Of a stretch of 5,410 nucleotides of DNA, positions 1 through 5,410 are shown one piece after another. Both the position numbers and the translations under genes were made by a program. The number at the start of each line of letters is the position of its first letter. Positions within the stretch are counted from its first letter, which is position 1. The notes under the pieces were generated by a model. It had not been told where the DNA came from. It searched no databases and saw only the letters and a program-made list of their open reading frames with translations. This DNA comes from Holophagae bacterium (GTDB taxonomy: Bacteria > Acidobacteriota > Thermoanaerobaculia > Thermoanaerobaculales > Sulfomarinibacteraceae). The stretch is from contig DAOWGJ010000071.1 in NCBI GenBank assembly GCA_030637505.1, forward strand, positions 1 through 5,410, given 5' to 3'.

Positions 1-3000
1 CCTCAGGAGTAGCTGCAGACGCTCCAAGGCCCCTGCTGCGCTTTCCGGACATCCATGGTAATTCCGTCGCCTTCGTCCATGCCGAGGACATCTGGATCGC
101 CTCGGTGACCGGAGGAACGGCCCTTCGCCTGACCGACGACGAGGGCGAGGACCGCCATCCCCGCTTTTCCCCCGACGGCTCGATGTTGGCCTTCACCTCC
201 CAGGCCGGCGGTAATGCCGACGTCTGGGTGATGCACAGCGACGACTCGGATCCCCGGCGCTTGACCTTCCACCCCGGCGCCGACGAGGTCGTCGGCTGGC
301 ACCCGACTGAGAACAAGGTACTCTTTCGTTCCAATCGCTTGAGCTGGAGCCGTTTCGATCGTTTGTTCCTGATCTCGCCCGACGGATCCGGACTCGAGGT
401 CCTTCCCATGCACGAAGCCGGCCGCGGCGCCTTTTCTCCTGACGGTCAACAGATCGTCTACAACCGGATCGCCCGAGAGGACCGTACCTGGAAGCGCTAC
501 CGCGGCGGCATGGCCCAGGATCTGTGGCTCTATGATTTTTCGACGGGTACCGATCGCCAACTGACGACCTTTGAGGGCACCGACCGCCTGCCGTTGTGGG
601 TCGGCGATCAGCTCTACTTTGCCTCTGACCGTGAGCGCACGCTCAATCTCTTCACCATTCACCTCGAAAACGGCGCCATCGAAAAGGTCACCAACCACGA
701 ATTGTGGGATGCCCGCAGGCCGGAGACCGACGGTCGCCGCATCGTCTACGAGCAAGGTGGCGATGTGCAGCTCTTCGACCCCTCAACCGGCGAAAACCGG
801 CGCCTGGACGTCACGATCGCGGCGCCCGCCCGGGAGACCCGCCCTTACCGCCGCGAGGTCGCCGAGGACATCACCGACATCGATATCGCCCCGGAAGGCG
901 GACGGGCCCTGATCTCCGCCCGCGGCGAGGTTTTTACCGTGCCGCTAGAGCACGGCGCGACCAGGAATTTGAGCAACAGTCCCGGTGCTCGCGAGAAGAA
1001 CGCCGTGTGGTCACCCGACGGTCGTTTCATCGCCTGGGTCTCCGATGCCGACGGGGAGTCCGATATCTGGATCACCGCCGCCGGAGGCCATGGAACCCCA
1101 CGGCGCCTGACCGATCTGGGGTCGGGTTACCGTCACACCCTGCGCTGGTCGCCAGATTCCACCCGCCTCGCATTCGCAGACCAGACCCTGAGCTTCCACG
1201 TGCTTGACATCGACTCCAAGGCAGTAACGACCATCGACCGTTCCGAACGTGAACCGATGGATATCGGATTGGAAAAGAAACCGATCTCCGATTATTCGTG
1301 GTCCCCCGATGGGCGCTTCCTCGTCTACTCCAAGATCGGTCTGGACATGGTTTCCCGGGTTTGGATCCATGAACTCGACACAGGTGAGAGTCATGACGTC
1401 TCTGACGGCCGGTTCAACGATTTCGGCCCGGTTTTCACTCCGGACGGGCGGCACCTGCTCTTCATCTCCAACCGGCATTTCAGGCCGACCCTGGGTGATT
1501 TCGAGTGGGAGATGGTCTACAAGGACCTCGCCGGCATCTACGCCCTGACCTTGGCAACCGACGGCAAAGCGCTCTTGCCCCTGCTTTCCGACGAGGTTGC
1601 CTCGGCTCAAGGTGACACCCCCTGGTCAAACGGCAAAGACAAAGAGACCGAAACCATCACGGTCCGTATCGATTGGGATGGCCTGGCTCATCGTCTCGAA
1701 GCCCTTCCGCTTGAGGCCGGCAACTACCGCCAACTGTCTGCGATCAAGGACAAGATTCTCTACCTCAACGGTGCAGACGGCGACTACAACCCCTTCGAGT
1801 TCCGAGCTCTCGCACCCCAGAAGCTTGCTGCCTTTGACCTCTCAAAGCGCGAAGCGTCAACCCTGGTTCAAAAGGTCGATGTCTACCGGGTGTCGGCCGA
1901 CGGTCGCCACCTCGTGTGGCGCCGTGGGGCCAAGGTCGGCATCAAGAAGATCGGCAACTCCGGGCCGAGATTTGCGGCGATGGCCGAAAAGAAGGAAAAG
2001 ACTGACGCCATCGATCTCGAGCAGTTGATTGTCACCGTCGATCCGCGAGCCGAGTGGGCCCAGGTCTACGACGAAGCCTGGCGCCTGGAACGCGATTTCT
2101 ACTACGACCCCGGCATGAACGGCCTCGACTGGTCCGCGGTCGGTCAGAAGTACCGGGCCCTGGTCACCCGCGCAACCTGCGCCCAGGACATGCGCTATAT
2201 CCTCGGCGAATTGATCGGCGAACTCTCGACCTCCCACACCTACGCCTCGCCGGGTGACCGCCGGCTCAAGGCCGACCGGGTCAACGTCGGCATGCTGGGC
2301 GCCGACTTCTCAGCCGATGGCAATTATTGGAAGATAACCCGTATCTTCGACGTCGCCGACTGGAACCGCGAAATCCTGCCACCCCTCACCCAGCCCGGGA
2401 TCAAAACCAGAGAAGGCCTCTACCTGATGGCCGTCGACGGGAACGAGGTCCGGACACACCTCGAGCCCTACGCCTGGTTCCAGGGTCTTGCCGGAGTGCC
2501 GACACGGCTGACCCTGAACGAAAGCCCGTCCTTCGAAGGGGCCTGGGAAATTACCGTCAAGCCATTGAGGAGCGAACGGCGACTGCGCTATCAGGCGTGG
2601 GTTGAACACAACCGGAAGATCGCCGACAAGGCTTCCGGGGGCACGATCGGTTACATACATTTCCCCGATACCTACATGGGATCCGCGGCCGAATTCCCTC
2701 GCCAGTACTACTCCCAGGTGATGAAGGACGGTCTGATCATCGACGGCCGATTCAACGGCGGGGGCCTCGACCCCGACATCTTTCTGGCACGTCTGGCCAA
2801 AAAGCCTCTGTCCTATTGGACCCGGCGCTATTCGGCCGACCAGCAGACACCCTGGTACGTCAGCCGGGCCCACATGGTCTGCCTGACCAACCGCCAGGCG
2901 GGATCCGGAGGTGACGAACTGCCGTTCGAATTCCGTGAGAAGGGCATGGGGCCGGTGATCGGAACCCGGACATGGGGCGGACTGGTCGGCATCTCGATGT

Positions 3001-3242
3001 TCCTCTCGCTGATGGACGGCTCCGGTTTGACCGCACCCGACTATCGCATCTACACGACCGACGGTCGGTGGACCATCGAAAACGAAGGCGTCACACCGGA
3101 TATCGAGGTCGAGCTCGATCCTGCCGAAATGCTCAAAGGCCACGATGCCCAGCTTGAGAAGGCCATCGAAGTCTTGATGGAGAAGATCAAGACCGAGCCT
3201 ATCGAGGCGCCGGCACACCCTCCATTCCCTGAGGGAAATTGA
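1..3242 (+). CDS. Tricorn-type serine protease homologue (peptidase family S41, PDZ and two beta-propellers), 5'-partial, probably exported
   Basis: Tricorn proteases are large self-compartmentalising peptidases; in archaea they trim oligopeptides released by the proteasome. Bacterial homologues, often with signal peptides, probably degrade peptides in the periplasm. Residue n starts at base 3n; 1079 residues are visible before the TGA at 3240. Domains: propeller 1 about 10-275 and propeller 2 about 281-640, with TolB/PD40-like SPDG or TPDG turns at 56, 145, 337, 383, 434 and 479; C1 about 680-750; PDZ about 760-860 (GLYLMAVDGNEV); C2 about 865-1050. The catalytic set is complete: Ser744-His745 (ELSTSHTY), nucleophile Ser968 (AGSGGD), Glu1026 (ENEGVTPDI), and oxyanion loop FNGGG at 917-921. 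The GTG at 105 is not the start, because blade-one sequence (LLRFPDIHG) lies in frame upstream. The first visible residues (SGVAADAPRP) resemble a signal-peptide cleavage region, so export is inferred. Thermoplasma tricorn has 1071 residues, so little is missing. The fold and family are very sure; the substrate is unknown. Confidence 0.95.
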   Translation, partial: SGVAADAPRPLLRFPDIHGNSVAFVHAEDIWIASVTGGTALRLTDDEGEDRHPRFSPDGSMLAFTSQAGGNADVWVMHSDDSDPRRLTFHPGADEVVGWHPTENKVLFRSNRLSWSRFDRLFLISPDGSGLEVLPMHEAGRGAFSPDGQQIVYNRIAREDRTWKRYRGGMAQDLWLYDFSTGTDRQLTTFEGTDRLPLWVGDQLYFASDRERTLNLFTIHLENGAIEKVTNHELWDARRPETDGRRIVYEQGGDVQLFDPSTGENRRLDVTIAAPARETRPYRREVAEDITDIDIAPEGGRALISARGEVFTVPLEHGATRNLSNSPGAREKNAVWSPDGRFIAWVSDADGESDIWITAAGGHGTPRRLTDLGSGYRHTLRWSPDSTRLAFADQTLSFHVLDIDSKAVTTIDRSEREPMDIGLEKKPISDYSWSPDGRFLVYSKIGLDMVSRVWIHELDTGESHDVSDGRFNDFGPVFTPDGRHLLFISNRHFRPTLGDFEWEMVYKDLAGIYALTLATDGKALLPLLSDEVASAQGDTPWSNGKDKETETITVRIDWDGLAHRLEALPLEAGNYRQLSAIKDKILYLNGADGDYNPFEFRALAPQKLAAFDLSKREASTLVQKVDVYRVSADGRHLVWRRGAKVGIKKIGNSGPRFAAMAEKKEKTDAIDLEQLIVTVDPRAEWAQVYDEAWRLERDFYYDPGMNGLDWSAVGQKYRALVTRATCAQDMRYILGELIGELSTSHTYASPGDRRLKADRVNVGMLGADFSADGNYWKITRIFDVADWNREILPPLTQPGIKTREGLYLMAVDGNEVRTHLEPYAWFQGLAGVPTRLTLNESPSFEGAWEITVKPLRSERRLRYQAWVEHNRKIADKASGGTIGYIHFPDTYMGSAAEFPRQYYSQVMKDGLIIDGRFNGGGLDPDIFLARLAKKPLSYWTRRYSADQQTPWYVSRAHMVCLTNRQAGSGGDELPFEFREKGMGPVIGTRTWGGLVGISMFLSLMDGSGLTAPDYRIYTTDGRWTIENEGVTPDIEVELDPAEMLKGHDAQLEKAIEVLMEKIKTEPIEAPAHPPFPEGN

Positions 3243-3380
3243 GGTCTGCCGCCGAAAAGTTGCTGTCCCGGTCGCCGACGCTGCCCCCGTCGCTGTCCTT
3301 GGACTCCAGCCCCGGCCTTCGGGAGCGCTTCAAGACCAACGTGGACTCCAAAGTCTGCCGGTCGCTCCCGCTCGGTGCAT

Positions 3381-3433
3381 TTCCCGGAGGGGCAGCCTTT
3401 TTCGAACACGGGGGAGCACCGCCCCTCCGGAAA
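3381..3433. repeat. Inverted repeat A (10-bp perfect stem, 27-base loop)
   Basis: CCGGAGGGGC at 3384-3393 is perfectly complementary to GCCCCTCCGG at 3421-3430. Beyond a C/A mismatch, two more pairs (TT/AA) extend the stem outward. The loop of 27 bases contains a short T-run (3398-3402) and a G-run (3410-3414). The right arm is followed by AAAA on the + strand, not T, so it does not look like an intrinsic terminator for the upstream gene. The visible pairing is certain; any function is unknown. Confidence 0.75.
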
Positions 3434-3494
3434 ATGACCTCGGCGGCCTACGGCGTTGGCCGAGACTCGTTTGCCGAGGGTGTCGCCGAGGATT

Positions 3495-3564
3495 GCCAAG
3501 TGCAGCCTTTCCCGCGAGGGCGTTCTTGCCGGGAGGGCTGTCTGGGGGAAAAGCTGCACATGGC
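3495..3564. repeat. Inverted repeat B (19+19 bases, 17 of 19 paired)
   Basis: The arm at 3495-3513 (GCCAAGTGCAGCCTTTCCC) pairs with the arm at 3546-3564 (GGGAAAAGCTGCACATGGC). There are only two mismatches and the loop is 32 bases. The loop can form a competing inner stem: TCCCG at 3510-3514 with CGGGA at 3530-3534. The two mismatches break the stem without destroying it. This would be a strong cruciform or RNA hairpin. No T-run follows it on either side, which argues against a simple intrinsic terminator. It could be the core of a dispersed palindromic element. Confidence 0.8.
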
Positions 3565-3601
3565 ACGTCCCGTCGGAGAGGGGCGCTCTTGATATCCTTC
3601 G

Positions 3602-3649
3602 ACCCCCAAACATCCCGGCTTCCCGACCTTCCAGTGTCCCAGCCTCTTT
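3602..3649 (+). repeat. Pyrimidine-rich quasi-repeat tract
   Basis: Between repeat B and the typA promoter the + strand becomes strongly C/T-biased. Short related words recur every 8 to 11 bases: ATCCCGG, TTCCCGA, TTCCAGT, TCCCAG. This looks like a degenerate low-complexity tandem array rather than coding sequence. It ends directly at the -35 hexamer. No function can be assigned from sequence. Confidence 0.45.
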
Positions 3650-3676
3650 GACACCATGTCTCTTGAGTGCTACAAC
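3648..3676 (+). promoter_or_regulatory. Sigma70-type promoter of typA with extended -10
   Basis: A perfect -35 hexamer TTGACA lies at 3648-3653. A spacer of exactly 17 bases (3654-3670) leads to TACAAC at 3671-3676, four of six matches to TATAAT. The bases directly before it, TGC at 3668-3670, make an extended -10 (TGn). Transcription would begin near 3682-3684, giving a leader of about 27 bases before the typA ATG. Perfect -35, ideal spacing, TGn and position all agree, so I regard it as the likely main promoter of typA. The start site itself is inferred. Confidence 0.75.
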
Positions 3677-3682
3677 TCCGCG

Positions 3683-3696
3683 CCCGCATCCGCGGG
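3683..3696 (+). other. Small hairpin at the predicted 5' end of the typA leader
   Basis: CCCGC at 3683-3687 pairs perfectly with GCGGG at 3692-3696 around the four-base loop ATCC. An alternative stem pairs CCGCG at 3678-3682 with CGCGG at 3691-3695, but its left arm would fall at or before the predicted transcription start. The hairpin ends four bases before the GGAG ribosome binding site. It could protect the 5' end of the mRNA or affect ribosome access; this is inference from position only. Confidence 0.45.
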
Positions 3697-3700
3697 AACC

Positions 3701-3704
3701 GGAG
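3701..3704 (+). promoter_or_regulatory. Ribosome binding site of typA
   Basis: GGAG at 3701-3704, five bases before the ATG at 3710, fits a Shine-Dalgarno sequence and decides the start. A second in-frame ATG at 3656 would add 18 residues. That one sits between the -35 and -10 hexamers and has no purine-rich site before it. It would also put an unusual extension before the conserved NIAIIAHVDHGKT start of the family. Confidence 0.8.
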
Positions 3705-3709
3705 AAATC

Positions 3710-5410
3710 ATGTCAGATCAGAAATTTCGAAACATCGCCATCATTGCCCACGTCGACCACGGCAAAACCACCCTCGTCGATGCGATGCTGTGGCAATCAG
3801 GCACCTTCGGCTCTCACGAACGTGTAGCCGAGCGCGTCATGGATTCCGGTGACATCGAGCGTGAACGCGGAATCACCATCCTGGCCAAGAACACCGCGGT
3901 CCGCTTCGGTGACGTCAAGATCAACATCGTCGACACTCCCGGCCACGCCGATTTCGGCGGCGAGGTCGAGCGCACATTGCAGATGGTCGACGGCGTGCTC
4001 CTGTTGGTCGATGCTGCGGAAGGACCGCTGCCCCAGACTCGCTTTGTATTGGCCAAAGCCCTGCAACTGGGCCTGCCGCCGATTCTGGTGATCAACAAGA
4101 TCGACCGTGATGATGCCAGGGCTGAAGAGGTGCTGGACGAGGTCTACGATCTGTTCATCGACCTGGACGCCACCGAGGAGCAGCTGGACTTCCCGGTCTT
4201 CTGCACCGACGCCCGCAAGGGCCTGTGCCGCCTCGGATTCGACGGCGAATTCGGCGATCTCAAGCCGCTGTTCGAAGAGATCGTCACCGATTTGCCTGAA
4301 CCCGAAGGGTCTCCGTCGGCCCCGTTGCAGTTGCTGGTCACCAACCTCGCTTGGTCGGACTACCTGGGCCGTTTGGCGGTGGGTCGTATCGTAAATGGAT
4401 CGATCCATGCCAACAGCACTGTCGGACAGGCACGGGAAGAAGGCGTTGTGTCCGCCAAGATCGGGACGATCTTCTCCCAAGAAGGTCTCAAGCGCCAAGA
4501 GGTCGACACGGCGATCGCGGGTGATATCGTGACGGTCTCGGGCCTCGAAGAGGTCTCGATCGGCGACAGCCTGGTCGATTTGGAAGATCCCAGACCCCTC
4601 AAGCGCATCGCCGTCGACGAACCGACAATGTCGATGGTCTTTTCCGCCAATACCTCCCCCTTCGGCGGGCGGGACGGCACGAAGGTCACGGCACGGCAGA
4701 TCCTGGTCCGGCTGGAAAAGGAGATGCTCCACAACGTTGCCATGCGCCTGGAGGTCTCCGGCACCGACTCCTTCAAGGTGATGGGCCGCGGCGAACTCCA
4801 GCTGGCGATATTGATCGAGACCATGCGGCGCGAGGGGTTCGAGTTGTCGGTTTCCAAACCCGAGGTCATCACTCGGGAAATCGACGGTCACAAACACGAG
4901 CCGATGGAGTTGGTGCAGGTTGACTGCCCGGACGAGTACGTCGGCGTCATCACCCAGAAGCTGGGCAGCCGCAAGGGCGTGATGACCGAGATGCACAACC
5001 CGGGGCATGGGCGGGTCCGGATCGAGTTCCGGGTCCCCTCCCGAGCCTTGATCGGCTTCCGCTCGGAGTTTCTTACCGACACCCGAGGCACCGGCATCCT
5101 CAACCACCTCTTCGACGGCTGGGCGCCCTGGCAGGGCCCCTTCGGCGGCCGACCGACCGGCACACTGATTTCCGACCGAATGGGCAAGACGACACCCTAC
5201 GCTCTCTTCCACCTCGAACCACGCGGCACCCTCTTCCTGCCCTCAGGCATAGAAGTGTACGAGGGCATGATCGTCGGTGAGAGCTCCCGCTCAGGTGACC
5301 TCGACGTCAACGTCACCCGCGAAAAGAAACTGACCAACATGCGTTCTTCCGGCGCCGACGAGGCTCTGCGCCTGGCCCCGCCCCGGCGCATGACCCTGGA
5401 CCTGGCACTA
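3710..5410 (+). CDS. typA: Translational GTPase TypA/BipA, 3'-partial
   Basis: TypA/BipA is an EF-G-like cytoplasmic GTPase that binds the 70S ribosome at the factor site. It supports 50S assembly and growth in cold or stress. 567 codons are visible of about 607 in E. coli BipA; the end lies beyond the window. The GTPase domain (about 1-200) has G1 AHVDHGKT 13-20, switch I around ERERGITI 50-57, G3 DTPGH 75-79 with catalytic His79 (His78 in E. coli), and G4 NKID 129-132. The G5 position, normally YASAL-like, reads CTDAR (165-169). Domain II is about 205-300. The EF-G III-like domain is about 304-385 (EPTMSM, NTSPFGGR, GRGELQL 359-365). The domain V-like part starts near 398 (DEYVGVITQKLGSRKG). 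The TypA-specific C-terminal domain starts near 442 (ALIGFRSEFLTDTRGTG, YEGMIVGE, KKLTNMRSSG, DEALRL). Identity is near certain. The gene has its own promoter and short leader; its downstream neighbour is unseen. Confidence 0.97.
   Translation, partial: MSDQKFRNIAIIAHVDHGKTTLVDAMLWQSGTFGSHERVAERVMDSGDIERERGITILAKNTAVRFGDVKINIVDTPGHADFGGEVERTLQMVDGVLLLVDAAEGPLPQTRFVLAKALQLGLPPILVINKIDRDDARAEEVLDEVYDLFIDLDATEEQLDFPVFCTDARKGLCRLGFDGEFGDLKPLFEEIVTDLPEPEGSPSAPLQLLVTNLAWSDYLGRLAVGRIVNGSIHANSTVGQAREEGVVSAKIGTIFSQEGLKRQEVDTAIAGDIVTVSGLEEVSIGDSLVDLEDPRPLKRIAVDEPTMSMVFSANTSPFGGRDGTKVTARQILVRLEKEMLHNVAMRLEVSGTDSFKVMGRGELQLAILIETMRREGFELSVSKPEVITREIDGHKHEPMELVQVDCPDEYVGVITQKLGSRKGVMTEMHNPGHGRVRIEFRVPSRALIGFRSEFLTDTRGTGILNHLFDGWAPWQGPFGGRPTGTLISDRMGKTTPYALFHLEPRGTLFLPSGIEVYEGMIVGESSRSGDLDVNVTREKKLTNMRSSGADEALRLAPPRRMTLDLAL

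Larger units (their letters stand above)
3243..3647. other. Intergenic region rich in inverted repeats, no convincing gene
   Basis: About 405 bases separate the protease stop from the typA promoter. Reading frames of roughly 100 to 190 codons stay open on both strands here, but they overlap each other, lack Shine-Dalgarno sequences and match no family I know. That fits GC-rich non-coding DNA rather than a gene. The stretch holds several inverted repeats (CCCG/CGGG at 3311-3323, GACT/AGTC at 3344-3355, 3384-3430, CTCGGC-type arms at 3439-3464, 3495-3564). It also has a direct 9-mer GCAGCCTTT at 3392-3400 and 3502-3510, and three GCCGAG copies (3459, 3473, 3485). None of the stems is followed by a T-run, so I cannot assign a classical terminator for the protease gene. 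It could be a mobile or dispersed palindromic repeat, a structured RNA or a long leader region; the sequence alone does not decide. Confidence 0.7.

Noticed and set aside
105..107. GTG as the start of the protease gene
   Set aside because: The upstream in-frame residues encode the conserved first propeller strand (LLRFPDIHG and FVHAEDIWIA), so translation must begin before it.
2310..3218. Open reading frame of 302 codons on the - strand (likewise 3-755)
   Set aside because: Both lie opposite conserved tricorn domains and have no recognisable protein features; they are antisense shadows.
3384..3430. Rho-independent terminator of the protease gene
   Set aside because: The stem is GC-rich, but the loop is 27 bases and the right arm is followed by AAAA rather than a T-run; on the other strand there is no T-run after the stem either.
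3239..3592. Possible 117-codon gene on the + strand, TTG start overlapping the protease stop
   Set aside because: TTG start without a ribosome binding site, frame running through the palindromes, no known family, and competing open frames of similar length on both strands. It is kept as a possibility only if relatives conserve the protein.
3050..3613. Possible 187-codon gene on the - strand across the intergenic region
   Set aside because: It overlaps the conserved C-terminus of the protease by almost 200 bases and reads through the inverted repeats; no domain or ribosome binding site is recognisable.
3656..3658. Upstream in-frame ATG as the start of typA
   Set aside because: It lies inside the promoter spacer, has no ribosome binding site and would add a non-conserved 18-residue extension.
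3797..5212. Open reading frame of 471 codons on the - strand
   Set aside because: It lies entirely opposite typA, whose protein matches its family throughout. The antisense translation shows no recognisable domain; long antisense frames are common opposite GC-rich genes.

Overview
The window is ordinary chromosomal-looking DNA from a GC-rich bacterium. Both large genes use G/C-rich third codon positions, and there is no sign of phage, transposon, plasmid, tRNA, rRNA or CRISPR. A secreted, S41-type tricorn protease homologue is typical of GC-rich Gram-negative groups such as Acidobacteriota, Gemmatimonadota and relatives. I lean towards an Acidobacteriota-like organism, but this is an inference from one gene family and base composition, with low confidence.

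Layout, left to right, all genes on the + strand. (1) Positions 1-3242 hold nearly all of a tricorn-type protease: two beta-propellers, a C1 helical part, a PDZ domain and a C2 catalytic part. The reading frame runs off the left edge, so only the start codon and most of a probable signal peptide are missing. (2) Positions 3243-3647 are an intergenic stretch of about 405 bases with no convincing gene but several inverted repeats. The best is a 19+19 base imperfect palindrome at 3495-3564. A perfect 10+10 base palindrome lies at 3384-3430, and a pyrimidine-rich quasi-repeat at 3602-3649. (3) Positions 3648-3709 carry a strong-looking sigma70-type promoter (perfect TTGACA, 17-base spacer, extended TGC-TACAAC), a short leader with a small hairpin, and a GGAG ribosome binding site. 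(4) Positions 3710-5410 are the first 567 codons of typA/bipA, the ribosome-associated translational GTPase. It runs off the right edge about 40 codons short of the usual length.

The two genes have no evident functional link. The protease probably acts outside the cytoplasm on peptides, whereas TypA works on the ribosome in the cytoplasm. The long gap and dedicated promoter suggest that typA is transcribed independently of the protease gene.

I see no clearly new multi-gene system. The points most worth a second look are the palindrome-rich intergenic element, which could be a dispersed genomic repeat or a structured RNA; the loss of the acidic S1-pocket residue in the tricorn homologue; the altered G5 motif of TypA; and the compact promoter/leader of typA.
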